Shown piece after piece: positions 16,281 to 26,881 of a DNA stretch of 64,000 bases; position 1 is the first letter of the stretch, and each line of letters starts with the position of its first letter. The stretch is from PKWO01 sp036384915 (GTDB taxonomy: Bacteria; Pseudomonadota; Gammaproteobacteria; Burkholderiales; Burkholderiaceae_D). The DNA lies in contig DASVLJ010000071.1 of NCBI GenBank assembly GCA_036384915.1, forward strand, positions 124,001 to 188,000, in the 5' to 3' direction. Below the pieces are notes generated by a model. It did no database searches, had not been told where the DNA came from, and saw nothing but the letters and a program-made list of their open reading frames with translations. The translations under genes and the position numbers were made by a program.

Positions 16281-17185
16281 CGGTTTTGCAGCTGTTCGGC
16301 GGTGACGGTGAATACCATGTCGTCGCCGGCCGAAGTCGAGACCCAGGTCAATTCAAGATCGGGGAAGGCGGCCTCGGCGTAAGCCCGTTCGTGGCCCACT
16401 TCGACCATTAGCACGCCGTTCGGCGTCAGGCGCGAAGCGGCGCCGGCCACGATCTTGCGCACCAGATCCATGCCGTCTTCTCCGCCGGCCAAGGCGATGC
16501 GCGGCTCGCGGCGGTATTCCTCGGGCAAGCGGCTCATCGAATCGCTGTTCACATAAGGCGGATTGCTGATGATGAGGTCGTATTGCTTGGCTGGCAGCGC
16601 GTCGTACAAGTCGGATTGATAGAGTGCGATGCGCTCCTGCATGCCATAGTCGGTGACGTTCCGTTCCGCCACGGCCAATGCGTCGGGCGAGATATCCACC
16701 GCATCGACATGCGCGCCGGGGAAGGCGTCGGCCAGCAGGATGGGCAGGCAGCCCGAGCCGGTGCAGAGGTCGAGCACTTCGTAAACGGAAGAAGGGTCGG
16801 CTACCCAGGGCGACAATTGCTCGGGGATCAGTTCGGCGATGAAGGAGCGCGGCACGATCACGCGCTCGTCAACGTAGAACCGGTAGCTGCCGAGCCAGGC
16901 TTCCTTGGTGATGTAGGCGGCCGGCACGCGCTCGGCGGCGCGGCGTTCGATCACGTCGAGCACGGCGCCGATCTCGTTTTTCAGCAAGCGAGCGTCGAGA
17001 AAGGGTTCGAGTTGGTCGAGCGGCAAGTGCAGCGTGTGCAGCAGCAGATAAGCTGCTTCATCCATGGCATTGCTGCTGCCATGGCCGAAGAACAGCTTGG
17101 CTGCGTTGAAGCTGCTGACGGCATAGCGCAGCAGGTCACGGAAGGTGACGAAAGTGTCTTTGGGGACGAAAGTATCTTGCGGCAT
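16277..17185 (-). CDS. prmB: Ribosomal protein L3 N5-glutamine methyltransferase
   Basis: 302 residues. An SAM-binding motif (VLDLCTGSGCLPILLA) and the catalytic SNPPYVNSDSM are present, and the N-terminal part (FNAAKLFFGHG, AYITKEAWLGSYRFYVDERV) matches PrmB rather than PrmC, which methylates release factors. It modifies a glutamine in ribosomal protein L3. The start follows one base after the dapE stop, and the end overlaps the ABC-F gene by four bases. Confidence 0.93.
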   Translation of the reverse strand: MPQDTFVPKDTFVTFRDLLRYAVSSFNAAKLFFGHGSSNAMDEAAYLLLHTLHLPLDQLEPFLDARLLKNEIGAVLDVIERRAAERVPAAYITKEAWLGSYRFYVDERVIVPRSFIAELIPEQLSPWVADPSSVYEVLDLCTGSGCLPILLADAFPGAHVDAVDISPDALAVAERNVTDYGMQERIALYQSDLYDALPAKQYDLIISNPPYVNSDSMSRLPEEYRREPRIALAGGEDGMDLVRKIVAGAASRLTPNGVLMVEVGHERAYAEAAFPDLELTWVSTSAGDDMVFTVTAEQLQNR

Positions 17186-17186
17186 G

Positions 17187-18314
17187 TCAGGTCAACAGGT
17201 TTTCCAGCGTACGGCGATAAATATTCTTGAGCGGATCGATGTGGCGCAACTCGATATGCTCGTCGATCTTGTGGATGCTGCCGTTGGGTGGGCCGAATTC
17301 GATCACTTGCGGGCAGATTTGCGCGATGAAGCGGCCGTCGGACGTGCCGCCGGTGGTCGACAGTTCTGCCGTCAGCCCGGTTTCGGCCTTGATCGCGTCG
17401 GACAAGGCGTCGCTCAACTCGCCGCGCGGCGTCAGGAAAGGCTGGCCGCCCACGTTCCAGTGCAAGTGGTAGTCCAGTCCGTGCTTGTTCAGGATCGTAT
17501 GCACGCGCTGCTGCAAGCCTTCGGCCGTGCTCGCCGTGGAAAAACGGAAATTGAACAGTACCGTCAATTCGCCGGGGATGACGTTGGTCGCACCCGTGCC
17601 GGCCTGGATGTTGGAAATCTGGAACGACGTCGGCAGGTAGTATTCATTGCCTTCGTCCCAGACCTCGGCAGTCAGTTCCGCCATTGCCGGAGCGAAGGCG
17701 TGGATCGGGTTCAGGGCAAGCTGGGGATAGGCGATATGGCCCTGGATGCCGCGTACGATGAGCTTGCCCGAGAGGCTGCCGCGCCGGCCGTTTTTGATCG
17801 TGTCGCCGAGCTCCTCGGCCGAGGTCGGTTCGCCGACGATGCAGAAGTCGAGCTGCTCTCCGCGTTCCCGCAGGTGGCGGCACACCACGACGGTGCCGTC
17901 GGTGGCCGGTCCTTCCTCGTCGCTGGTGATCAGGAAGCCGATGGAACCCTTGTGATCCGGATGGGCGGCACTGAACTCTTCGACCGCCACCACCATGGCG
18001 GCAATCGACGTCTTCATGTCGGCCGCCCCGCGCCCATAGAGCTTGCCGTCGCGATGGGTAGGCTGGAACGGATGCGAAGCCCATTGGTCGAGCGGCCCGG
18101 TCGGCACCACGTCGGTGTGTCCCGCGAACACGACCAGCGGCTGGCCGGTGCCTTTCTTCGCCCAGAGATTGGTGACTCCGCCCGAGGCGATGGTTTCGCA
18201 TTGGAAGCCAAGCGGGGAGAGCAGATCGATCAAATGCTGCTGGCAGCCATGGTCGGCCGGTGTGACCGAAGACAGCGCGATCAACTTTTCGGAAAGTGCC
18301 AGTGTCTTGCTCAT
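17187..18314 (-). CDS. dapE: Succinyl-diaminopimelate desuccinylase
   Basis: 375 residues, the usual length. An M20 metallopeptidase fold with metal ligands in AGHTDVVPTGP, GRGAADMK and TSDEEGPATDGT; the C-terminal histidine is in GSIHKIDEHI. It releases succinate to give LL-diaminopimelate for lysine and peptidoglycan. dapD and dapC, the two preceding succinylase-route steps, lie upstream in the same run. It overlaps the ArsC-like gene by four bases. Confidence 0.97.
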   Translation of the reverse strand: MSKTLALSEKLIALSSVTPADHGCQQHLIDLLSPLGFQCETIASGGVTNLWAKKGTGQPLVVFAGHTDVVPTGPLDQWASHPFQPTHRDGKLYGRGAADMKTSIAAMVVAVEEFSAAHPDHKGSIGFLITSDEEGPATDGTVVVCRHLRERGEQLDFCIVGEPTSAEELGDTIKNGRRGSLSGKLIVRGIQGHIAYPQLALNPIHAFAPAMAELTAEVWDEGNEYYLPTSFQISNIQAGTGATNVIPGELTVLFNFRFSTASTAEGLQQRVHTILNKHGLDYHLHWNVGGQPFLTPRGELSDALSDAIKAETGLTAELSTTGGTSDGRFIAQICPQVIEFGPPNGSIHKIDEHIELRHIDPLKNIYRRTLENLLT

Positions 18315-18664
18315 GCCAGGTCGAGCCCCGAATAATCTGCGTCGGAAAAGCCGACATGCACCGTCTCGCCCGAAACCAGCACAGGGCGCTTGATCACCGA
18401 AGGCGATTCGAGCATCAGGGCAATGGCTGTTTTTGCATCAACCACCGCAGCCTTGCGCTCGTCCGGCAGACCGCGCCAGGTCGTGCCTTTACGGTTGACC
18501 AGGATTTCCCAATCGACCCGCTTGAGCCAGCCCTTGATCAGGCTTTCGCTGATGCCGGCTTTCTTGAAGTCGTGAAATTCATAGGGACGGTTGTGCAGGT
18601 CGAGCCAGGTGCGCGCCTTCTTGACCGTGTCGCAATTCGGTATGCCGTACAGGGTAATGCTCAT
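18311..18664 (-). CDS. ArsC/Spx-family thioredoxin-fold protein (YffB-like)
   Basis: 117 residues. ITLYGIPNCDTVKKARTWL at the start, and VIKRPVLV later, match the ArsC/Spx superfamily, with a single cysteine (C10) rather than a CXXC. Such YffB-like proteins are often found next to dapE; true arsenate reduction is not demonstrated for most of them. The start shares one base with the pilU stop, and the end overlaps dapE by four bases. The function is unknown beyond possible glutathione-dependent thiol chemistry. Confidence 0.85.
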   Translation of the reverse strand: MSITLYGIPNCDTVKKARTWLDLHNRPYEFHDFKKAGISESLIKGWLKRVDWEILVNRKGTTWRGLPDERKAAVVDAKTAIALMLESPSVIKRPVLVSGETVHVGFSDADYSGLDLA

Positions 18665-19800
18665 CAGATATTGAGTGTGAATTCGGTGAAAGTGGCGGTT
18701 TCTTCCTTGGGCGGCTCTGGTTCCGGCTCCGGTTGCTTGCCATCCTTGGAATTGTTAATCAGCCAATAAAGGTTCGAAGCCGAATCGGCATAGGCCATGG
18801 CGTCCTCCTGCGTCACTACGCCGTCGCGTATCATTTGCAGCAGCGCCTGTTCGAAGGTTTGCGAACCTGGCGAGAGCGATTTCTCAATCGCTTCCTTGAT
18901 CTGGCCGACTTCGCCTTTTTCGATCAGCTCGGCTATGTGGCGGGTATTGAGCATCACCTCGACCGCGGCGCGGCGGCCTCCGTCCACGGACGGAATCAGA
19001 CGTTGCGAGATGATCGCCTTGAGCGAGCCGGCGATATCGGGCAGCAGCGATTGGCGTGTTTCGATCGGGAAGAAGTTGATGATACGCGTCAGGGCCTGGT
19101 AGCTGTTGTTGGCGTGCAGCGTGGCGACTACGAGGTGGCCGGACTGCGCATAGGCCAGGGCGGCCGACATGGTGTCCTTGTCGCGGATTTCGCCGATCAG
19201 TATGCAATCGGGCGCTTGGCGCAGGGCGTTGCGCAGGGCGATTTCCAGCGTGCGCGCATCGGTGCCGACTTCGCGTTGATTGACGATGGACTTCTTGTTG
19301 CGGAACAGGAACTCGATCGGGTCTTCAATCGTCAGGATGTGCCCGGTCCTGGTTTCGTTGCGATGATCCAGCATCGCGGCAATCGTGGTCGATTTGCCCG
19401 AGCCCGTCGCGCCGACGATCAACAGCAGGCCGCGCTTTTCCAGGATCAGGTCGGCCAGCACCATCGGCACATTCAGCGTCTCAAGCTTGGGGATTTGATA
19501 AGGTATATAGCGCAGCACGGCCGAAATACTGCCGCGCTGCCGGAATGCCGACAGACGGAAGCTGCCAACGCCGGCCACGGGGATGCCCATGTTGAGCTCG
19601 TTGTCACGGTCCAGATCGGTCAGCTTGTCGGACGACACGACTTCGGCCAGCAAACCGAGAATGGATGCGTTGTCCATCTTTTGCTGGTTGATCGGTATCA
19701 TCTGGCCCGCCACCTTGATATGGATGGGAGCATTGACCGCCATGAACATGTCGGATGCTTCTTTTTCCTTCATCAGCCCGAATAAACGATCCATAACCAT
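18664..19800 (-). CDS. pilU: Type IV pilus retraction ATPase PilU
   Basis: 378 residues. Walker A GATGSGKSTT (130-139), the Asp/Walker B region LIGEIRDKDTM and the His box GHLVVATLHANN identify a PilT/PilU ATPase. The length and the acidic C-terminal tail (QPEPEPEPPKEE) favour PilU, the accessory retraction motor. ATG 19800 follows GGGGAT; a longer frame adds an unlikely Arg/Ser-rich leader. No other pilus gene is in the window, so it works with motors encoded elsewhere. Its place inside the dap operon links it to lysine synthesis only by transcription. Confidence 0.88.
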   Translation of the reverse strand: MVMDRLFGLMKEKEASDMFMAVNAPIHIKVAGQMIPINQQKMDNASILGLLAEVVSSDKLTDLDRDNELNMGIPVAGVGSFRLSAFRQRGSISAVLRYIPYQIPKLETLNVPMVLADLILEKRGLLLIVGATGSGKSTTIAAMLDHRNETRTGHILTIEDPIEFLFRNKKSIVNQREVGTDARTLEIALRNALRQAPDCILIGEIRDKDTMSAALAYAQSGHLVVATLHANNSYQALTRIINFFPIETRQSLLPDIAGSLKAIISQRLIPSVDGGRRAAVEVMLNTRHIAELIEKGEVGQIKEAIEKSLSPGSQTFEQALLQMIRDGVVTQEDAMAYADSASNLYWLINNSKDGKQPEPEPEPPKEETATFTEFTLNI

Positions 19801-19828
19801 GGCTATCCCCTTGTCGAGTGAATCTTGA

Positions 19829-20653
<825 letters not shown>

Positions 20654-20741
20654 CTTGATTCTGAAATTGGATATGGGTTGTCGGGACAGCTTGTTGGCCT
20701 ATATTATTCGGCCTGCGTTTGGGCCTGATTTATCGGCCGGG

Positions 20742-21959
20742 TCATTTCTGCAGCTTCTTGCCGAATTCGACGATGCGGCGGGTTGCTTCCAGGCATTCGT
20801 CGATTTCCGCCACCAGCGCCATCCGCAAGCGGTTGCGCCCGGGGTTGTCGCCGTGTGCATCGCGTGCAAGGTAACTGCCCGGCAGCACGGTTACATTATA
20901 TTCGGCGTACAGTCGTTTGGCGTATTCCGTATCCGATATGCCAAGGGCGTCGGGAATCCTGGCCCAGAGGTAAAAGCCGGCGTCCGGCAGTTCCACTTCC
21001 AGCACTTGCTGGATCAATGGGGTGACCTGCCTGAATTTGGCGATGTACTTGGCGCGGTTTTCCCTGACGTGCTCTTCGTCTTTCCAGGCCGCAGCCGAGG
21101 CCGCCTGCACCGCCGGGCTCATGGCGGCGCCATGGTAGGTGCGGTAGAGCAGGAAATGCTTGATCAGGCCGGCATCGCCGGCCACAAAACCGGAACGCAT
21201 GCCGGGCACGTTGGAGCGCTTGGACAGGCTGGAAAACACGACCAGGCGGGCAAAATCGTCACGGCCCAGCTTGTGCGCCGCTTCGAGCGCCCCCAGCGGA
21301 GCTTCTTCCTTGAAGTAAATCTCTGAATAACACTCGTCGGCGGCGATGACGAAGCCGTGCTTGTCGGACAGGGTAAACAATTCGCGCCAATCATCCAGCG
21401 TCAGTACGGCGCCGGTCGGGTTGCCCGGCGAGCAGAGGTAGAGCAATTGCACGCGGCGCCAGATTTCCTCGGGCACGCTGCCATAGTCGGGCGCGAAATT
21501 GCGCGCCGGGACCGAATTGACGTAGTAGGGCTCGGCACCGGCCAGGTAGGCCGCGCCTTCATAGATTTGGTAGAACGGATTGGGGCACATCACCAATGCT
21601 GCAGGCGCGCCGGGCTCGGCCGGCGCGATCACGGTCTGCGCGAACGAAAACAAGGCTTCTCGCGAGCCGGAAACCGGCAGAATCTGCGTTGCCGCGTTCA
21701 AGGGCGGCAAGCCGTAGCGCCGTTCCAGCCATCCGGCGATCGATTGCCGCAATTCCTCGCTGCCCAAGGTGCTCGGATAGCTGGCCAGGCCGCCAAGATT
21801 ATCGGCAAGCGCCTGCCGGATGAAAGCCGGCGTCGGATGCTTCGGTTCGCCTATGCCCAGGCTGATGGGCGAATACTGAGGATTGGGCGTCACGCCTGAG
21901 AACAATTGGCGCAGCTTTTCAAACGGATAAGGGTGCAGCTTGGCGAGATGGGGATTCAC
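20742..21959 (-). CDS. dapC: N-succinyldiaminopimelate aminotransferase
   Basis: 405 residues, a class I/II PLP aminotransferase. The lysine that binds PLP is in FSSLSKRSNVPGMRSG, and LCSPGNPTGAVL is the conserved NPTG site. The neighbourhood (dapD, dapE) defines the substrate as N-succinyl-2-amino-6-ketopimelate. It is the first gene of the leftward run and is divergent from smc. Confidence 0.92.
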   Translation of the reverse strand: MNPHLAKLHPYPFEKLRQLFSGVTPNPQYSPISLGIGEPKHPTPAFIRQALADNLGGLASYPSTLGSEELRQSIAGWLERRYGLPPLNAATQILPVSGSREALFSFAQTVIAPAEPGAPAALVMCPNPFYQIYEGAAYLAGAEPYYVNSVPARNFAPDYGSVPEEIWRRVQLLYLCSPGNPTGAVLTLDDWRELFTLSDKHGFVIAADECYSEIYFKEEAPLGALEAAHKLGRDDFARLVVFSSLSKRSNVPGMRSGFVAGDAGLIKHFLLYRTYHGAAMSPAVQAASAAAWKDEEHVRENRAKYIAKFRQVTPLIQQVLEVELPDAGFYLWARIPDALGISDTEYAKRLYAEYNVTVLPGSYLARDAHGDNPGRNRLRMALVAEIDECLEATRRIVEFGKKLQK

Positions 21960-22084
21960 GGCGATGGCAGTCGAAACGCAGGTCGAGAAAGAAGCGGGAT
22001 CATTATACAGGCAGCAACGACTTTCCTACCAACAAGGCCGGCATTATTACCAGTGGGGAAAAGTGACGGTTTAACACTTGTAAA

Positions 22085-22093
22085 TGATATGAT
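22085..22093 (+). promoter_or_regulatory. Candidate extended -10 promoter for smc
   Basis: TGATATGAT (22085-22093) fits an extended -10 (TGN followed by TATGAT). A poor -35 (GTGACG at 22063) lies 19 bases upstream. It is about 80 bases before the smc GTG, in the gap between the divergent dapC and smc genes. Confidence 0.3.
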
Positions 22094-22170
22094 GGGAGCC
22101 TTTTGCGAGGCTGCCTTTATTGCCGCTGTAGCCCTGTTTATTTTGCCAGCTTACGCTAAGAGTTGATAAC

Positions 22171-25100
22171 GTGCGTCTAACTTCGATCAAATTATCAGGA
22201 TTCAAGTCTTTCGTCGATCCTACGAATTTCCAGGTGCCGGGGCAGCTGGTCGGTGTGGTCGGCCCCAACGGCTGCGGCAAATCCAACATCATCGACGCGG
22301 TGCGCTGGGTCTTGGGTGAATCCAAGGCTTCCGAGTTGCGCGGCGAATCGATGCAGGACGTGATTTTCAACGGCACCACCAGCCGCAAGCCGGCCGGACG
22401 CGCCTCGGTCGAACTGGTGTTCGACAATAGCGCCGGCAAGGCATCCGGCCAATGGAGCCAGTACGCCGAAATCGCCGTCAAACGCACACTGACGCGCGAC
22501 GGCACCTCGACCTACTACATCAACAACCAGTCGGTGCGCCGGCGCGACATCCAGGACATTTTCCTCGGCACCGGCCTTGGCCCGCGCGCTTACGCCATTA
22601 TCGGCCAGGGCATGATCTCTCGCATCATCGAAGCGCGCCCCGAGGAATTGCGCATCTTCCTTGAAGAAGCCGCCGGCGTGTCGAAGTACAAGGAGCGGCG
22701 CCGCGAGACCGAGAACCGCCTGCACGACACGCGCGAAAACCTGCAGCGCGTGGACGATATTCTGCGCGAGTTGAACGCCAACCTCGAAAAGCTCGAAGCC
22801 CAGGCCGCTGTGGCCAAGCGCTTCCACGAGTTGAAGAGCGACCAGGACGAAAAGCAAAAGCTGCTCTGGCTGTTGCGCAAGAATGAAGCCCTGGCCGAGC
22901 AGGAAAAGCTGCTGCGCGATATCGATAAAGCCAACACCGACCTCGAAGAGCAGAACGCCAAGCTGCGTAATGTCGAAGCCGAACTGGAGCACATGCGCCA
23001 GGCGCACTATGGCGCGGGCGACCGCATGCACCAGGCCCAGGGCCATCTGTACCAGACCAATTCCGAGATCGGCAGTCTGGAAGCGCAGATCAAGTTCGTC
23101 ATCGAATCGCGCAACCGCCTGCAATCGCAGATCACCTCGTTGACGGCCCAGCGCGACCAGTGGCAGCGCCAGGGCCAGCAGTTCCAGGACGACCTGGCTG
23201 AAGCCGAGATGCATCTGGAAGAGCACGCCATGCGCGTCGAGCAGACGCAGGAAGCGGCACAGCAGCAAAACGATAGTTTGCCGGCGCTCGAGCAAGCCTG
23301 GCGCGAGTCGCAATTGAAGACCACCGAGTCGCGCGCGAAGATCATGCAGGTGCAGCAACAGATCGAACTCGAATCGGCACACCAGCGCAATGCCGGCAAT
23401 GTCTTGTCCGGCCTGGCCGTGCGGCGCGAACGCCTGCTGCAGGAAAAGAGCGGCATGAGCGCGCCCGACCTGACGCACCTGGAAAACCTCAAGCTGCAGC
23501 TTGAGGAGAAGAAAGCGGCTTCGGAAGAAGCGCGCATGCAGCTCGAAGAGGCGCAGGAACAGCAACCCTTGTACGAAGAAGAACGCCGCGCGGCGCAGGA
23601 ACAGGTCAACAAGGAAACCGCCGCCAACGCGCAGCTCGAGGCGCGTCTGGCAGCCCTGAAGCAATTGCAGGAAAACGTGCAGTCGCAAGGCAAGGTGCAG
23701 CCCTGGCTCGACAAGCATGAACTGGGCAAACTGCCGCGCCTGTGGCAAAAGCTGCATATCGAAGCGGGCTGGGAAACGGCGCTCGAAGCCATCCTGCGCG
23801 AGCGCACCGCAGCGCTGGAAATGTCCAATCTCGAATGGGCCAAAGCGTTCTTCGCGGATGCGCCGCCGGCCAAGCTTGCGCTGTATTCTCCCAATGCCGG
23901 CGCACCCGTTCCCGCCGGCGACCCGCCTGCAGGCTTGAAGCCTTTCATCTCTCTTCTGCAATTGAACGATCCGGGCGTGCGCGCCCTGATGCAGGATTGG
24001 CTGCGCGACGTCTATGCCATCGACGATACCAATGCCGCCTTTGTCGACCGCGCCAAGCTGCCGGCAGGCGCCGTGTTCGTCACGCGCGCCGGCCATACCA
24101 TCGGCCACACCAGCGTGCGCTTCTATGCTTCGGATTCGGAGCAGGACGGCATGCTGGCGCGCCAGCAGGAAATCGAAAATATCGCGCGCCAGTTGCGTGC
24201 CCAGCATATGCTGGCCGACGAAGCGCGCACGCGCTCGGTGCGTGCCGAAGCGGCCTTGTCCCAATTGGTACAGCGCCTGCAGGAACTACGCCAGCGCGAC
24301 ACCAGCCTGACACAAACCGTGCACAGCCTGCAGATCGAGGTGATGAAGCTCTCCGAAGTGCAGGAACGCTACGCCCAGCGCAGCACGCAGATCGAAACCG
24401 ATCTGGCGGAAATCGGCGCCCAGGAAGCCGAGCAGCAGCAGATCAAGGCGGAATCGGAAGCCAAGTTCGAGCAACTTGACGTGGAGCTGGCGCAAATTCA
24501 GGAAGCGCACGAAGACGGGCAGACCGCCTACCTTGCCAAGGAGCAGCAGCTGAACGATGCGCGTCTGCGCCTGCGCGAACTCGAGCGCCAGGTGCAGGAG
24601 GCGCAATTCGCCGAAAAGTCGCATCGCAACAAGATCGAGGAATTGAAACGCAGTATCGCGACCGCCCTGGAACAGGCCGCGCAATTGTTTGCCAACATGC
24701 AGCAAGGCCATCTGGAACTGGAAAGCCTGGACGACCAGGCGGCGCAGGCCGGCTTGCAGAACCTGCTGGAAAAGCGCAGTGAGCAGGAGCGCGCCCTGGC
24801 CGACGCGCGCCATGAGCTCGACCAATTGACGCAGAAGTTGCGCACGCAGGAAGAAACACGCATGCAAGTCGAGCGCGGCTTGCAGCCGCAGCGCGAGCGC
24901 ATCATGGAACTGCAGTTGAAGGAGCAGGCAGCTCGCTTGAACCAGGAACAGTACGCCCAGCAATTGGCCGAAGCCCAGGCCGACGAAACGGCGCTGGCCG
25001 AGAAGCTGACCGGCGAGCTGCGTCCATCCTACCTGCAAGGCGAAGTGACGCGCCTGACCAATGCCATTGCAGCCCTGGGTGCCGTCAATCTGGCGGCGCT

Positions 25101-25698
25101 CGACGAACTGGCCCAGGCATCGGAGCGCAAGAATTTCCTCGACGCGCAAAACGCCGACCTGACCGAAGCGATGCAGACACTGGAAGACGCGATCCACAAG
25201 ATCGACAAGGAAACGCGCGACCTGTTGCAAGACACCTTCGACAAGGTCAACCACCATTTCGGCGAACTCTTCCCCATCCTGTTCGGCGGCGGCCAGGCCA
25301 AGCTGATGATGACGGGCGAGGAAATCCTCGATTCCGGCGTGCAGGTCATGGCCCAGCCGCCGGGCAAGAAGAACGCCACCATCCACTTGCTGTCGGGCGG
25401 CGAAAAGGCGCTGACGGCGACGGCTTTGGTATTCTCGATGTTCCAGTTGAACCCGGCGCCGTTCTGCCTGCTGGACGAGGTGGATGCGCCGCTCGACGAC
25501 GCCAACACCGAGCGCTTCTGCAACATGGTCAAGCGCATGTCGTCCTATACGCAATTCCTGTTCATCTCGCACAACAAGATCGCGATGGAGATGGCGCAGC
25601 AATTGATCGGCGTGACGATGCAGGAACAGGGCGTATCGCGCATTGTGGCCGTGGACATGGAATCGGCCGCGAGTTTCGCCGATGTGCAGGCGGCCTGA
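22171..25698 (+). CDS. smc: Chromosome segregation protein SMC
   Basis: 1175 residues. The N-terminal Walker A (GPNGCGKSNIIDAVRW) and the C-terminal signature and Walker B (LLSGGEKALTA, PFCLLDEVDAPLDDAN) frame two long coiled coils with a hinge at about 510-660. It organises and separates chromosomes with ScpA and ScpB, which are not in the window. The start is GTG 22171, where the conserved MRLTSIKLSGFKSF begins. It leads the rightward smc-zipA-ligA-galU-def set. Confidence 0.96.
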   Translation: MRLTSIKLSGFKSFVDPTNFQVPGQLVGVVGPNGCGKSNIIDAVRWVLGESKASELRGESMQDVIFNGTTSRKPAGRASVELVFDNSAGKASGQWSQYAEIAVKRTLTRDGTSTYYINNQSVRRRDIQDIFLGTGLGPRAYAIIGQGMISRIIEARPEELRIFLEEAAGVSKYKERRRETENRLHDTRENLQRVDDILRELNANLEKLEAQAAVAKRFHELKSDQDEKQKLLWLLRKNEALAEQEKLLRDIDKANTDLEEQNAKLRNVEAELEHMRQAHYGAGDRMHQAQGHLYQTNSEIGSLEAQIKFVIESRNRLQSQITSLTAQRDQWQRQGQQFQDDLAEAEMHLEEHAMRVEQTQEAAQQQNDSLPALEQAWRESQLKTTESRAKIMQVQQQIELESAHQRNAGNVLSGLAVRRERLLQEKSGMSAPDLTHLENLKLQLEEKKAASEEARMQLEEAQEQQPLYEEERRAAQEQVNKETAANAQLEARLAALKQLQENVQSQGKVQPWLDKHELGKLPRLWQKLHIEAGWETALEAILRERTAALEMSNLEWAKAFFADAPPAKLALYSPNAGAPVPAGDPPAGLKPFISLLQLNDPGVRALMQDWLRDVYAIDDTNAAFVDRAKLPAGAVFVTRAGHTIGHTSVRFYASDSEQDGMLARQQEIENIARQLRAQHMLADEARTRSVRAEAALSQLVQRLQELRQRDTSLTQTVHSLQIEVMKLSEVQERYAQRSTQIETDLAEIGAQEAEQQQIKAESEAKFEQLDVELAQIQEAHEDGQTAYLAKEQQLNDARLRLRELERQVQEAQFAEKSHRNKIEELKRSIATALEQAAQLFANMQQGHLELESLDDQAAQAGLQNLLEKRSEQERALADARHELDQLTQKLRTQEETRMQVERGLQPQRERIMELQLKEQAARLNQEQYAQQLAEAQADETALAEKLTGELRPSYLQGEVTRLTNAIAALGAVNLAALDELAQASERKNFLDAQNADLTEAMQTLEDAIHKIDKETRDLLQDTFDKVNHHFGELFPILFGGGQAKLMMTGEEILDSGVQVMAQPPGKKNATIHLLSGGEKALTATALVFSMFQLNPAPFCLLDEVDAPLDDANTERFCNMVKRMSSYTQFLFISHNKIAMEMAQQLIGVTMQEQGVSRIVAVDMESAASFADVQAA

Positions 25699-25746
25699 TG
25701 GATTCGAGCCGCTGCCACCTGAATAACACAAGAGAGCAATGAACGC

Positions 25747-26865
25747 ATGACCGATCTGGAACTAAGCCTCATCGCAATCGGCGGCACCATCGTCGTTGGT
25801 GTCTTCATCTATAACAAATGGCAGGAATACCGCGCCAAGAAGAGTGTCGAGCGCGCGTTCTCCTCGGACCACGACGACGTGCTGATGGAGCAAAGACCTG
25901 ACCCCGGCCGTGCCACGGCCGACGGATCCGGCACGCGCCAGGAACCTTCCTTCGGCGATGACGCTCCAATGGAACCGATGTATGCCGAGCCCCAGGAGTT
26001 TGCCGGCGGACAGCTGCAGGAGCAAAATGAGGAGCATGCGCCGGCCGAGCGGCAAGATGCTCCGGTGCAAGCCCCTTTGCCGGTGGACGAAATGGTCGAT
26101 TGCCTGATCCCGGTCGGCCTGGCAGGCAAGGTGCGCGGCGAGCGCGTGCTGCAAGCGGCGCAGTCGCTGCGCCACGTGGGCAACAAGCCGGTGCACGTGG
26201 TGGGATTGCGCGAAGACGGCATCTGGGAAACGATTCAATCGGGAAATACTTACGTCGCGCTGAATGTCGGCATACAACTTGCAAATCGAACCAGCATGCT
26301 CAATGAAATCGAATTTTCCGAACTGGTCGGCCATCTGCGCCAGTTTGGCGACCAAATCGACGCCGAAGCCGAGGTGCCCGACATGACGGCGGTCATGAAA
26401 CGCGCGCGCGGCTTGCACCAGCTGATCAATCAATTCGATGCCAAGCTCTCGGTCAATATCCAGTCCAACGGCGCACCCTGGGCCATCAATACCTTGTTGG
26501 CGGCGCTCGAGCGCCAGGGCTTCGATCTGCGCCCCGACGGCCGGCTCGTGATGCCCGATGGTGACGGCGGCACGCTGTTTAGCCTTTCGACCAATGAAAC
26601 GCTGGCCGCTGAAACCAGCTCGCGGCTGACGCTCCTGCTCGACGTGCCTTGCGTGGCGCCGCAGCGCGCCGCTTTCGCTGCCATGACTTCGTTCGCCAAG
26701 TTGCTGGCTTCACGGCTGGGCGGCACCGTGGTCGATGATTCGAATCAGCCGCTGGCCGAGGAGGCGCTGCAGCAGATCGCCGGCCAGGTGGCCGAGTTCT
26801 GCGGTGAAATGGAAGCCGCCGGCGTGCCCGCCGGTTCGACGCGCGCCTTGCGCCTGTTCAGCTAA
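25747..26865 (+). CDS. zipA: Cell division protein ZipA
   Basis: 372 residues. A short periplasmic N-terminus and one membrane helix (about 5-22, LSLIAIGGTIVVGVFIYN) are followed by a Pro/Glu/Gln-rich linker (about 45-115) and a C-terminal globular domain (about 118-365), which is the FtsZ-binding layout of ZipA. It tethers the Z ring to the inner membrane. The sequence is divergent from enterobacterial ZipA, but the topology and its place between smc and ligA support the call. Confidence 0.85.
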   Translation: MTDLELSLIAIGGTIVVGVFIYNKWQEYRAKKSVERAFSSDHDDVLMEQRPDPGRATADGSGTRQEPSFGDDAPMEPMYAEPQEFAGGQLQEQNEEHAPAERQDAPVQAPLPVDEMVDCLIPVGLAGKVRGERVLQAAQSLRHVGNKPVHVVGLREDGIWETIQSGNTYVALNVGIQLANRTSMLNEIEFSELVGHLRQFGDQIDAEAEVPDMTAVMKRARGLHQLINQFDAKLSVNIQSNGAPWAINTLLAALERQGFDLRPDGRLVMPDGDGGTLFSLSTNETLAAETSSRLTLLLDVPCVAPQRAAFAAMTSFAKLLASRLGGTVVDDSNQPLAEEALQQIAGQVAEFCGEMEAAGVPAGSTRALRLFS

Positions 26866-26881
26866 GAGGATTCCCTATCCC

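Noticed and set aside
22195..24264. A 689-codon frame antisense to smc
   Set aside because: A compositional shadow of the high-GC smc gene; Leu/Arg/Gln-biased and without domains.
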